A DNA stretch of 37,002 nucleotides from Globomyces pollinis-pini. Lineage: Eukaryota; Chytridiomycota; Chytridiomycetes; Rhizophydiales; Globomycetaceae. Shown in pieces: positions 1 to 9,645 of this stretch. The DNA is taken from the NCBI GenBank assembly GCA_025399215.1, contig MU621264.1, positions 1 through 37,002 on the forward strand. The letters run 5' to 3'. The notes under the pieces were generated by a model. The model was not told the DNA's origin. It saw nothing but the letters and a program-made list of their open reading frames with translations, and searched no databases. The position numbers and the translations under genes were made by a program. Numbering within the stretch: position 1 is the first letter of the stretch; the number at the start of each line of letters is the position of its first letter.

Positions 1-584
1 GTTAATACCATATAATTCGTTCTTACAGTATTCTTTTATCTACTATCGCTTTCGTTCCACACATTCTTCCTCTCAACGGTTGTTGACGAATTTTCGCAGT
101 AAAATGACTACGTTTAGCTTCAATCATCGTGTTGATTTATGAAAGTGTTTGGTGATTTTGGACAAACAGTGAGAAAATTGTGTTTTGAAATCAAACTTTT
201 TTCAGGGGACGAAACTTGATCGAGGAAAATAAATATTTGAAAAATTGGCAACTTCTGATATTTGAATCATTTAAACCAATGGTAATTCATTGTCCTATGT
301 TCGCTACTAGAGTATTTACTACAACTAGTCTACTGTCGGTGGTAATGGGAATTGGATTTTGGTGTCAGATTCAAATCGGAGCGGTTAAACTTTTTAAACC
401 GATTTAAAAAATTAAAACTCAAACTTTGGAAACTTCATTTCTCAAAAACTTACAAAAATTCCAGAGTGTTTTTGACAATTCCTCAGTATCCTAAATTTGT
501 TATTTTGCACTAGTTTCAGGATTCAAATCATATAATGACGAATAACAAACTGTTGAGTATTTCACTTGTCATTTATTTTAATAT
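1..584. other. Intergenic, no gene seen
   Basis: AT-rich DNA downstream of Tyr1. A 63-codon open stretch at 216-407 has no ATG, no recognisable motif and no intron joins that extend it. The left end may hold part of a neighbouring gene's flank. Confidence 0.5.
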
Positions 585-2321
585 TTAGCCGAAAAACACA
601 TACGTGAAAAATGACAAAGTCAGACCAATGAAAGTAGTCTGTTCTACCAATGCACCTGATACTGCTTGATATGGCTGGCCATTTAATGAAGAGTTTCGGT
701 CACATTCCTGTTGATATTCAAGGTATTGTACTTTCGTAAAATTAACACAAGGCCGCTCAACATGATTATAATTTGGCATGACGGGTACTTGATAACCACT
801 CTGGAGTTGCTTCAATAACTTTTCACATTCATTGTAACAATTATTTGCCACTGTTTTGATGGAATCAACATTTTGACCACCACTCATCATCTCTAACCAT
901 GAGTCTGGTAATGGTGGAGGACATTGCTTCATCGGAGTATAATCGGATGGAAGGTCTACAACTGTCATGGTGGTTGGTAAAGGTGCTACGGATGTTGCTG
1001 ACGTTTCTATTTTGTCGATGCTTCCTTTGTCAAAAGTTCCGTCTTTTTGCCAATTTGAATAGTCCAAACAGACTAAATTTATGTCAATAATTAGAGACGA
1101 ATATTGCAAACAAAATTGCTTGTTGGATGTGCAAATGTTTTCACAATCATTACTTGATCGTTCTCGACAACGGTTTAATACTGTGGTACAACCAGTGCTA
1201 CCATCAGGGGATTCCATGATACCCTTTTCGACATTTGTTAATGTTTTGACAATGCTGGTTTCTTTTACACTTGTTGCTCCTTGATTAGGGTCGACTCTGG
1301 TTGTTGATGGCTGTATGTTGGTTCGAGAAATTGTTGGAATGGCATTTGTTGATGAAGATACAGAGTTAGATCTGGATTGTGTCATAACATTAGAACTGGC
1401 AGCAGAAGATTTGCTTGAAGAAGTAATTGCAACAGAAGTAGAGATTGGTCTTTGTTGTCCAGGAACCAAATACTCAACACACAAGTTTCGGGTATCAACT
1501 ACATCAACTAGAGATCGAGGGTATCCAGGGATTGGGGTATTTGGACTGCATCTTCCTCCATTAAAAGTAGTTCCTCCGAATTGACCATTTGGACCCAAGT
1601 TGGATGTCATCCAACCTGCTTGTGCTTGAACCCACAACAAATCCATATGGGCATGATGGGTATAAAAGAGAGGATCTAAAGGGGAAAACATACCCGAAAG
1701 TTGACCACCAGGACCTCCTGTTTGCACATGAAGGGTTCCATGCCAAATTTCCATATCAACTGCCCAACGCTCAAAACCACCATTAGCTAAAGACTGTCTG
1801 AAGATATTACTATAGAGCTCTACTGATGGAAACCTGCCGTTTAAACTTTCCAGGGATGCAATATTTCGAGCCAGGGGTCTTCTTTGACCCACTTCACTCA
1901 ACAAATCGGTACCAAAAACTCCTCCATTGACTGGATTACCAAAGGTACCGACATATTGCCAAATACGGGATCTTGAAAGACTATTGGACTCCCTTGCAGA
2001 ATCCCAATACGGAAAAAAAAAATTTGGATTAATGGTTTGAAGTTGGCGTTCCATATCAGCCAAAAAATATCGATGCCAAAAGAAAAACAAACAGTTATGA
2101 TGGATTTCAACATTCAAGGTATTATGTAGTTGTGCTGCACGCTCCCAAATACCCAATTCTTTGGATCTGCGGATGGTATCGATATAAGTTCTCCATTCAC
2201 CATCCGTTAAAGCTGGGGGTTAAAATGGCTGATGCTTACTGTTGATTTCTTTTCGATATGTTATTCTTGGGCATGCTTGACTGTAGATTAAACCAAACAG
2301 GATCGGAATGGTTATCCACAT
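585..2321 (-). CDS. Tyr1: secreted, GPI-anchor-type tyrosinase with Cys-rich stalk insert
   Basis: Type-3 copper oxidase of the tyrosinase family, expected to oxidise phenols to quinones outside the cell. CDS is complement(585..2212, 2240..2321), 569 aa, with a 27-bp GT-AG intron at 2213-2239. Removing the intron restores the N-terminal RKE-x(8)-W motif seen in all paralogs here. The start at 2321 gives a signal peptide and a first coding exon of 82 nt, exactly as in Tyr5; an in-frame ATG at 2399 would put 26 residues before the signal and is less likely. CuA is seen as HNTLN..IHHNC..FFWHR, CuB as HGTLH and DPLFYTHHAHMD. A Ser/Thr-rich stalk follows, interrupted by a six-cysteine module (about residues 362-412) absent from the other five copies. 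Then come the shared CPPPLPDSW C-terminal domain and a hydrophobic tail that suggests a GPI anchor. AATAAA lies just past the stop on the minus strand (572-577). Confidence 0.9.
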
Positions 2322-3197
2322 TTGATGGAAAGTATTCAAGGTTGGTTTCTGGATATTGTTACAGATTGAAACCACTTGAACCCAACTCTTGGTCCACATA
2401 TTAATTAGTCAATTATACACACTGCTGTTTTTTTAACGTTTCAATGCTACAAAACGATTGCTTTATTGTATGGAAGATCTCTATCCATTTTAGGGATGAG
2501 CTCTTTTTGCGCCATGTGAGCCCTTTTTGCGTGGCTGGAAAAGAATAGAAAGTATAAATATCCACCTAAATAATGATTAATTAGAATTATCATTGATAGC
2601 CGTATATTTTAGTGATTAATATTGCTTTTTTATTGGTTGTTCTAACTCAACTACTGGGTTTTCTGTTTGTTATCATGACTGCCAATTGAATCTATTGCGA
2701 CAAAACTCAGAGCTCTCTCAAGTCGTTGCTATTAAATGCCGAAGAAATGAACGACAAATAGGAAAAAAATTAATTATTCACTCATTTGTGGTTGATACAG
2801 TTTCACGTTTCAACAAGAATATATCTGTTGGTAAAACAATTCCACTAACTTAGAATATCTAAGCTGCGTCTTACGTATGTCATAATTACTTCTCCCTAAG
2901 CAAGGCTGGTGTTGGCTACTAAAACACTATGACACAAACCCGTGTTTTAAATTCTATCTTGAATGTCTCAATATGTATACGCTGACAATACAAGTTACTG
3001 TCTACCAACTTGTCTTTCGAATCGGATTTCTTCTATATTGTGAATTTTTGGATTGAAATAATAATGAAGGTTTAATGTACGTATCTAGCTTGTTGGTAAG
3101 TACTGTGCCAATCGCCTCGTTTTCAACCGAGCCAATGTCTCAAGCGGATCCAAGTTACATATATAAATGAGCATGATTTGAATCTATTGGAACAAAA
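2322..3197. other. Divergent intergenic region of Tyr1 and Tyr2
   Basis: Holds both promoters. Two 20-bp-spaced copies of CTTTTTGCG (2503-2511 and 2523-2531) are followed by a TATA-like box (TATAAATA, 2553-2560) pointing toward Tyr2, yet 640 bp from its ATG. No ORF follows that box. Confidence 0.5.
3160..3167 (+). promoter_or_regulatory. TATA-like box of Tyr2
   Basis: TATATAAA, 38 bp before the Tyr2 ATG; Tyr3 and Tyr5 have similar boxes at comparable distances. Confidence 0.55.
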
Positions 3198-4970
3198 ATG
3201 AAATTTCAAGGAATAATTGCCTTTGTCCTATCAGCTTGTGTAGTGGCACAGACCTGTGAAAGGATAACTTACAGAAAAGAAGTATCTGATGTAACACCAG
3301 ATGAATGGAAGATATATCTTGATACTATCAAGGAAGCTAAACGAAGAGGTATCTGGATTGAAGCTGCCAATCTCCACAATCGTTTGAATCCTCAGATTCA
3401 TTGGAATTGTGTCTTCTTCTTTTGGCATCGTGCTTTCCTCTCCGATATGGAAAAGAAACTTCAAGCTATCAACCCAAATTTCTTCTTCCCATATTGGGAC
3501 TCTCCTACCGTTACTAACCAAGTGGATAGATCTCCAATCTGGTCTCAAATTGGTACTGTCGGAAATCCTGTTGCTGGTAATCCTTTCGGGAACGATATTC
3601 TCGCTACTGATAATGGAGCAAACCAAAGACTTGTACGAGATATTCCATCTGTCAGTTCATTGAATGGTAAGCTACCTAATCAACAATTGTACGATCAATA
3701 TACTTCCGACTCGTTAAGAAATGGAGGATTTGCTTACTGGGCTGAACGTATGGAGGTTACTCACGGTACTTTGCATATTGAAGTTGGTGGTGACAGAGGT
3801 CAAATGTCGAATATGTATTCACCAGCTGATCCTATGTTCTACTTCCATCATGCTCATTTGGATTACTTGTGGGTTAAGGCTCAAGATACTTGGAATGCTG
3901 CCAATATGGGAGCAGGTGCTCAATTCGGTGGGTTATTGGCAGACAGAAGAAGTGTATGTACATTTGATGCTAGAATTCCAAACTATCCTCAACTTACCTT
4001 AAACAATGTCTTGAACACCAAAAACATTTGCGTTGAATATTTACGAAGGGGGCAACCAAAGCCAACTACTCCTGTTACTACTGTAAGAACTACCACCACT
4101 AGTGCTGCTCGTACTACAACCTCTAACGTTGCTACTACTACTACTAGAGCATCAACCACCTCTGCCGTTGCATCTACTACTGTTGCACCTACTACCGCAG
4201 CAACTACCACCAATGGAGCCGTTGTGTCTAGCACAACTACTAACGCTGGTGTCAGTACCACCAACAACGTTTCGACCAGCTCGCAGAATTCTTCCACAAC
4301 CAAGGGAGAGACTTCTTCTGGAGTTGTTACTTCCACAACGAAGGGTGAGACTACATCTGGAGTTGTTACTTCCAAACCTGTGTCGACCACCAAAGACAAC
4401 GCTGCTACAACTTCAAGTGTTTCCAACTCTCCAAGTGCTTCTTCCACTTCAGAGCCAACCGCTGCTACTTCTAACACCAATGTTGTTATCATTACTACTG
4501 GTCTTCAAAGCCCAACTTCTACCAATGTACCTGTCATCCCAACTGATGTTCCACGTTACGAATATCCTGTCGACTTCAAGCCTATTACCTATTGTCCACC
4601 TCGTTTGCCAGAATACTGGATCAAGATGCTTGCTGTCAACGACAACTTTGACGTAGTCAAGGCACGTACTGATCTTATCTTTAAAGAATGTGACGATTTG
4701 GTTATCAGAGTCAAGGAAGGATATGTTGTTCCACCGATGGTTGATTATAGTTTTGATCAACGTCCACCAATTGAATTTACTCCCGAAGAATGTGCTCGTG
4801 ACTCTGGAAGCAATGGTGTTGCTGTTCGACCAGAACTTTATACTGATTCTTATATTACTAACTCTACTGCCAAGAAACCTACTGATGGTACGTATGAAGT
4901 TGCTAGTGGAGTTACATCTACCACTTTCTCTGTGATTGGATCTGTACTTGGGTTCATTGCTCTCCTTTAA
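3198..4970 (+). CDS. Tyr2: secreted, GPI-anchor-type tyrosinase with mucin-like stalk
   Basis: Intronless tyrosinase of 590 aa. Signal peptide about residues 1-18. CuA histidines are H60, H68 (IHWNC) and H77 (FFWHR). CuB has H189 and H193 (HGTLH) and the H217-H218 pair in DPMFYFHHAHLD. Residues about 290-440 form a Thr/Ser/Ala-rich, probably O-glycosylated stalk. It contains a 13-residue unit (TTKGET[ST]SGVVTS) in two tandem copies. A conserved C-terminal domain follows (EYPVDF..I..CP..LP..WIKML, ECARDSG) and then a hydrophobic tail fitting GPI attachment. First gene of a same-strand trio with Tyr3 and Tyr4; it shares a nearly identical 272-bp block with Tyr3. A TATA-like box lies 38 bp before the ATG. 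The role in melanin, wall crosslinking or defence is inference; the copper-oxidase family call is firm. Confidence 0.93.
   Translation: MKFQGIIAFVLSACVVAQTCERITYRKEVSDVTPDEWKIYLDTIKEAKRRGIWIEAANLHNRLNPQIHWNCVFFFWHRAFLSDMEKKLQAINPNFFFPYWDSPTVTNQVDRSPIWSQIGTVGNPVAGNPFGNDILATDNGANQRLVRDIPSVSSLNGKLPNQQLYDQYTSDSLRNGGFAYWAERMEVTHGTLHIEVGGDRGQMSNMYSPADPMFYFHHAHLDYLWVKAQDTWNAANMGAGAQFGGLLADRRSVCTFDARIPNYPQLTLNNVLNTKNICVEYLRRGQPKPTTPVTTVRTTTTSAARTTTSNVATTTTRASTTSAVASTTVAPTTAATTTNGAVVSSTTTNAGVSTTNNVSTSSQNSSTTKGETSSGVVTSTTKGETTSGVVTSKPVSTTKDNAATTSSVSNSPSASSTSEPTAATSNTNVVIITTGLQSPTSTNVPVIPTDVPRYEYPVDFKPITYCPPRLPEYWIKMLAVNDNFDVVKARTDLIFKECDDLVIRVKEGYVVPPMVDYSFDQRPPIEFTPEECARDSGSNGVAVRPELYTDSYITNSTAKKPTDGTYEVASGVTSTTFSVIGSVLGFIALL
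4296..4373 (+). repeat. 39-bp tandem repeat in the Tyr2 stalk (2 copies)
   Basis: Two adjacent 39-nt units at 4296-4334 and 4335-4373 encode TTKGET[ST]SGVVTS. They differ by a few bases. Typical of stalk growth by slippage or unequal exchange. Confidence 0.85.
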
Positions 4971-5423
4971 TTATTTTATTTGAATGTATTTATATAAAAT
5001 ATTTTTAAACTTAACTTTCTCTTGCTTAAAATTTTTAAGTTTTCGAAGCACTCTCAAAATGACACACAGTTCAGTTAATGGCTAAGCTACTTTGCAAAAA
5101 TATAAGAAAAGAATCATAATTCGATAGCTTACCAAATAATCAAATCTTAGTAAGTAGTCACTGCTGATGATACAATAAATATTACTATTTGATCAGATTC
5201 TGACATCACCTATCTTAACTGAACACGCGTTTTTATGAGACAGAAACCTCTTGACGGTTAAATTGCTGTTTCTGTTTGCTACTATGAGTAATGTTGAAAA
5301 CCAACCGAAACACACAGAAACGCGAAGCCCCAAATGATTTAGTTGCCACAAACCCTCATCATTGAAGCCCCATTTTGCCCTTATATATGGCAAATGGACA
5401 TCATAGTTTCTTAAAAATATTAG
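4971..5423. other. Intergenic between Tyr2 and Tyr3
   Basis: 3' flank of Tyr2 and promoter of Tyr3. Apart from the TATA-like box near 5392 I see no gene or conserved element. Confidence 0.5.
5392..5399 (+). promoter_or_regulatory. TATA-like box of Tyr3
   Basis: TATATATG, 32 bp before the Tyr3 ATG. Confidence 0.5.
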
Positions 5424-7271
5424 ATGAAATTGCAAAGTTCTTTGGTGTTACTCATGTCTGTATGTGTCATGGCACAAACGTGTGATAAGATCACCTACCG
5501 AAAAGAAGTGTCAGATGTGACACCAGATGAATGGAAAGTTTATCTTGATACTATCAAGGAAGCTAAACGAAGAGGTATCTGGATTGAAGCTGCCAATCTC
5601 CACAATCGTTTGAATCCGCAGATTCATTGGAATTGTGTCTTCTTCTTTTGGCATCGTGCTTTCCTCTCCGATATGGAAAAGAAACTTCAAGCTATCAACC
5701 CAAATTTCTTCTTCCCATATTGGGACTCTCCTACCGTTACTAACCAAGTGGATAGATCTCCAATCTGGTCTCAAATTGGTACTGTTGGAAATCCTGTTGC
5801 TGGTAATCCTTTTGGAAATGATATTATGGCCACTGACAATGGTTCCCAACAACGGCTTTTCAGAGACATTCCATCTGTCAGTTCATTGAATGGTAAGCTA
5901 CCTAATCAACAATTGTACGACCAATATACGTCTGACTCCTTACGAAATGGAGGATTTGCTTACTGGGCTGAACGTATGGAAGCTACTCATGGTACATTGC
6001 ACGTCGAAGTTGGTGGGAATCGAGGTCAGATGTCAAACATGTATTCTCCAGTCGATCCTATGTTCTACTTCCATCATGCTCATTTGGATTACTTATGGGT
6101 TAAGGCTCAAGATACTTGGAATGCTGCCAATATGGGAGCAGGTGCTCAATTCGGAGGAAGACTTTCAGATAGAAGAACTGCTTGTACTTTTGATGCTAGA
6201 ATTCCAAACTATCCTCAACTAACTTTAAATAACGTGTTGAACACCAAAAGCATTTGTGTTGAATATTTGCGAAGAGGTCAACCAAAACCAACTACTACAA
6301 CCACTACTACTGCGGCTCGAACTACTACCACAGTTGCCACCACTACTACCAAAGCAATCACAACTACCACTGCACCAACCACTACTACCACAAAAGCTCA
6401 AACCACAACTGTTGCAACAACTACTACCACCAATGCTGCTACAACCACTATTGCTGCCTCAACAACCAATGCTGCTACGTCGGTCAAACCTGACACCTCA
6501 AGCAATGCCGCTACCACCACTAGCGCTGCTGGCACCACTAATGCTGCCGCAACAACAACCAGCGGCTCCGCTGCTACTAGTAACTCTGCTGCAACATCCA
6601 CTTCATCTCAATCGTCTGTTGCCAACACTACAACCACCAAGGGTGTGTCTACTACTGGTACTTCACAAAGTCCTGCTGCTACATCCGGATCAGCTACAAG
6701 TAATGCTGCAACTGGCTCTGCTACAGCCAGTACCACTGCGACCTCTGCTAGTACATCATCTGCCTCTGATTCCAGTGCTACATCAACAAATACAAACATC
6801 GTTATTATTACAACCGGCTTACCAAGCCCTACCTTCACTGGTGTTCCTGTAATCCCAACTGATGTTCCAAGATACGAGTATCCAGTTGACTTTGTTCCAA
6901 TTAAGTCATGTCCTAGCAAACTCCCTGAATTTTGGATCAAAATGCTTGCAGGAAGTAACGATTATGATTTCGTCAAAGCTAGAACTGATCTCATCTACAA
7001 AGAATGTGAAGAACTTGTGATCAAAGTCCAAGAAGGTTATAAAGTCCCTCCAATGGTTGATTACAGTTACGATCAACGTCCTGATATTATTTTTACTCCA
7101 GATGAATGTGCCAGGGATTCGGGTATCAATGGTGTTTTGGCACAAACAAATGTATATGATGCGTATGGCTATAATGGTACGAATACTGGAACTTATGGCG
7201 TCGCTTCCGCTGCTGTTGTTCAATCAGGTTCCTTGATTGCATTTGTACTTGCTGTTGTATCCCTATTCTAA
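5424..7271 (+). CDS. Tyr3: secreted, GPI-anchor-type tyrosinase with mucin-like stalk
   Basis: Intronless 615-aa tyrosinase in the middle of the trio. Signal peptide (MKLQSSLVLLMSVCVMAQ), CuA and CuB motifs as in Tyr2: IHWNC, FFWHR, HGTLHVEVGG, DPMFYFHHAHLD. The stalk is the longest of the three (about residues 290-465), almost pure Thr, Ala and Ser, with scattered Lys and Val. It is followed by the C-terminal domain (EYPVDFVPIKSCPSKLPEF, ECARDSG) and a hydrophobic tail fitting GPI anchoring. TATATATG lies 32 bp before the ATG. The copper-binding half is far closer to Tyr2 and Tyr4 at DNA level than the stalk is, consistent with recent conversion between copies. Antisense and shifted-frame ORFs over the stalk are by-products of the triplet bias. 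Confidence 0.93.
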   Translation: MKLQSSLVLLMSVCVMAQTCDKITYRKEVSDVTPDEWKVYLDTIKEAKRRGIWIEAANLHNRLNPQIHWNCVFFFWHRAFLSDMEKKLQAINPNFFFPYWDSPTVTNQVDRSPIWSQIGTVGNPVAGNPFGNDIMATDNGSQQRLFRDIPSVSSLNGKLPNQQLYDQYTSDSLRNGGFAYWAERMEATHGTLHVEVGGNRGQMSNMYSPVDPMFYFHHAHLDYLWVKAQDTWNAANMGAGAQFGGRLSDRRTACTFDARIPNYPQLTLNNVLNTKSICVEYLRRGQPKPTTTTTTTAARTTTTVATTTTKAITTTTAPTTTTTKAQTTTVATTTTTNAATTTIAASTTNAATSVKPDTSSNAATTTSAAGTTNAAATTTSGSAATSNSAATSTSSQSSVANTTTTKGVSTTGTSQSPAATSGSATSNAATGSATASTTATSASTSSASDSSATSTNTNIVIITTGLPSPTFTGVPVIPTDVPRYEYPVDFVPIKSCPSKLPEFWIKMLAGSNDYDFVKARTDLIYKECEELVIKVQEGYKVPPMVDYSYDQRPDIIFTPDECARDSGINGVLAQTNVYDAYGYNGTNTGTYGVASAAVVQSGSLIAFVLAVVSLF

Positions 7272-7743
7272 ATATTATTGCTCATAATAAATCGGTCTAA
7301 TGAATTTTAATTATCTTTATCATTTTGTAAAAAAAATACGTTATACAGTCATTTTGATGGCTTTAACTTGATGGGAACATGGTCAAATATGCGCCTTTTT
7401 TGCGATTTGTATATAAAGTACCAAGGAATCAAATATCCAAATGGAATTAATTGTATGATATCAGAGGATTTCAATGGAATTTATCAGAGTAGGTAATAAA
7501 CCTAACGAATTGACGTGTAACACCATGTTCAGTCTCTGCCGTTGCCATTCAAGTATCAAATTTCACATTACAGTATCGGCCATTGTGGAAACATTAGAAT
7601 CTAATTCAATTTGTTTTTTGATATTTTTGAAGGATATGGGAAATGTTACTCCATATTCGCCAGTTATTGGACCCAACTGGCACATACCATCAAAACGCCA
7701 CCACCTCAATAAAACTAAGCTTCCAAGTGTTATATATTGTTCA
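7272..7743. other. Intergenic between Tyr3 and Tyr4
   Basis: Contains CTTTTTTGCG (7395-7404) and a TATA-like box (7410-7417). The stretch 7474-7743 is open in frame with Tyr4 but codes for nothing recognisable and lies before the signal peptide. Confidence 0.5.
7410..7417 (+). promoter_or_regulatory. TATA-like box upstream of Tyr4
   Basis: TATATAAA, identical to the Tyr2 box and directly preceded by the CTTTTTTGCG element. It lies 334 bp before the chosen Tyr4 ATG and 64 bp before an in-frame upstream codon, so the true 5' end is open. Confidence 0.45.
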
Positions 7744-9540
7744 ATGAGATTTTCAACAGTATTAAGTTTCGTACTATCTACATGTGTAATAGCACAAACG
7801 TGTGATCGAATCACGTATCGTAAAGAAGTATCCGATTTGACTGCTGATGAATGGAAAATATACTTGGATACTATCAAGGAAGCTAAACGAAGAGGTATCT
7901 GGATTGAAGCTGCAAATACACATAATAGACTTAACCGTGATATTCATTGGAATTGTGCATTTTTCTTTTGGCATCGTGCTTTTCTGGCAGATATGGAAAA
8001 GAAACTTCAAGCTATCGATCCAAATTTCTTCTTCCCATATTGGGATTCTCCTACCGTTACTAACCAAGTAGATAGATCTCCAATCTGGAATCACATTGGT
8101 ACTGTTGGAAATCCTGTTGCTGGCAATCCTTTCGGGAACGATATTATGGCCACTGACAATGGATCAAATCAAAGACTGATTAGAGATATTCCATCTGTCA
8201 GTTCATTGAATGGCAGATTACCTAATCAGCAATTGTACGATCAATATACTTCCGACTCGTTAAGAAATGGAGGATTTGCATACTGGGCTGAACGTATGGA
8301 AGCTACTCATGGTACGTTGCACGTAGAGGTTGGTGGAAATCGAGGTCAGATGTCAAACATGTATTCTCCAGTCGATCCTATGTTTTACTTCCATCATGCT
8401 CATTTGGATTACCTATGGGTTAAGGCTCAAGATACTTGGAATGCTGCCAATATGGGTTCACGAGCTCAATTTGGAGGTTTATTAGCAAATGGACGAACTG
8501 CTTGTACTTTTGATACTAGAATTCCAAATTATCCTCAACTTACTTTGAACAGTGTCCTGAACACCAAAAACATTTGTGTTGAGTATTTGCGAAGAGGTCA
8601 ACCGAAACCATCTACTACAACCACTACCACTACTACTACTACTACTACGAGAGCAACGACTGTTGGTGGAACTTCTTCTACTTCCAACACAACTAAATCT
8701 AGTGTTACTTCTACTACGTCGGCCAGTACTTCAAACTCAAATACATCTTCCACGAAAGGAAATGTTTCAACTTCTACAAACGCTTCTCCAACTACAACCT
8801 CAAGTATCTCCAGCAGTCAATCAATTTCATCTACCTCTAGCAGTCAGTCCACTTCAACTAGTGGAAGTGCCACAACAACTCTTTCACAAACTTCTCTGGC
8901 CAGTTCAGCAACATCTGGATCAGGAACAACAACAAAGAGTGATAACAACCTAAGCACCGTAACTAAATCAAGCACTTCTACCAATGGTGTATCAACCAGT
9001 AACATTAATAACCCTTCAACATCTACCAATGGTGCTACATCGAAAACGAATGATGCGACAACCAATACAAATGTTGTTATTACAACTGATCTGACTACAA
9101 GCCTAACGAGTCCTACTTCCACTAGCGTTTATTCTATCCCAACTGATGTTCCACGATATGAATATCCAATTGACTTTATTCCAATCAAATCATGTCCATC
9201 TAAACTTCCAGATTTCTGGATCAAAATGTTGGCAGGAGATCGAAATATTGAATTGGTTAAATCGCGTACTGACCAGATATTTAAAGAATGTGATGAATTA
9301 GTAGTTAAAGTACAGAATGGTTATGTAGTCCCACCAATGGTTGATTATAGTTTTGATCAACGTCCATCAATTGAATATACTCCCGAAGAATGTGCTCGTG
9401 ATTCTGGAAGTAATGGTGTTTTGGTTGGTCCAAGTTATGGTTACAATTATACTGATGTGGATTATGGAGTTGCATCCGAAGCCTTATCGCAAAAAATATC
9501 CGTTTTCGGTGCTGCATTAGCTGCTTTGGCACTCTTTTGA
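7744..9540 (+). CDS. Tyr4: secreted, GPI-anchor-type tyrosinase with mucin-like stalk
   Basis: Intronless tyrosinase, 598 aa from the ATG at 7744. I chose this start because it begins a signal peptide (MRFSTVLSFVLSTCVIAQ) that aligns residue for residue with Tyr2 and Tyr3. The frame stays open to 7474, which would add 90 residues and bury the signal peptide. CuA: HNRLN..IHWNC..FFWHR. CuB: HGTLHVEVGG and DPMFYFHHAHLD. The stalk starts with a run of about twelve Thr codons (8612-8650), continues Ser/Thr/Asn-rich, and is followed by the conserved C-terminal domain and a hydrophobic tail. Convergent with the DUF4419 gene, 105 bp apart. Its sequence switches between matching Tyr2 and matching Tyr3, a mosaic pattern. 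A TATA-like box sits at 7410 and another only 8 bp before the chosen ATG, so the transcript start is uncertain. Confidence 0.9.
   Translation: MRFSTVLSFVLSTCVIAQTCDRITYRKEVSDLTADEWKIYLDTIKEAKRRGIWIEAANTHNRLNRDIHWNCAFFFWHRAFLADMEKKLQAIDPNFFFPYWDSPTVTNQVDRSPIWNHIGTVGNPVAGNPFGNDIMATDNGSNQRLIRDIPSVSSLNGRLPNQQLYDQYTSDSLRNGGFAYWAERMEATHGTLHVEVGGNRGQMSNMYSPVDPMFYFHHAHLDYLWVKAQDTWNAANMGSRAQFGGLLANGRTACTFDTRIPNYPQLTLNSVLNTKNICVEYLRRGQPKPSTTTTTTTTTTTTRATTVGGTSSTSNTTKSSVTSTTSASTSNSNTSSTKGNVSTSTNASPTTTSSISSSQSISSTSSSQSTSTSGSATTTLSQTSLASSATSGSGTTTKSDNNLSTVTKSSTSTNGVSTSNINNPSTSTNGATSKTNDATTNTNVVITTDLTTSLTSPTSTSVYSIPTDVPRYEYPIDFIPIKSCPSKLPDFWIKMLAGDRNIELVKSRTDQIFKECDELVVKVQNGYVVPPMVDYSFDQRPSIEYTPEECARDSGSNGVLVGPSYGYNYTDVDYGVASEALSQKISVFGAALAALALF
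8612..8650 (+). repeat. ACN trinucleotide tract coding poly-Thr in Tyr4
   Basis: A run of ACT/ACC/ACA codons at the start of the Tyr4 stalk. A prime site for length change by slippage. Confidence 0.8.
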
Positions 9541-9645
9541 ATAGGTTTCTATTAAATAAACTTACTCACTTGAAATTCTTTTGATGAGTCAGAAATGCAC
9601 AGTAACAAAAAAAAGAATCAATGCGTAATTGCAATGTACAACTGT

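Noticed and set aside
216..407. 63-codon ORF at the left end
   Set aside because: Starts at TTG, no recognised motif, no joins to other exons, AT-rich context.
2319..2399. Upstream in-frame ATG of Tyr1
   Set aside because: Would place 26 polar residues before the signal peptide; the 82-nt first exon from 2321 matches Tyr5 exactly.
3989..4492. Long antisense ORF over the Tyr2 stalk, rich in Val and Leu, and the similar plus-strand shifted ORF
   Set aside because: Both are by-products of the repeated ACN/GCN codons of the stalk; the same artefact occurs over Tyr3 and Tyr4.
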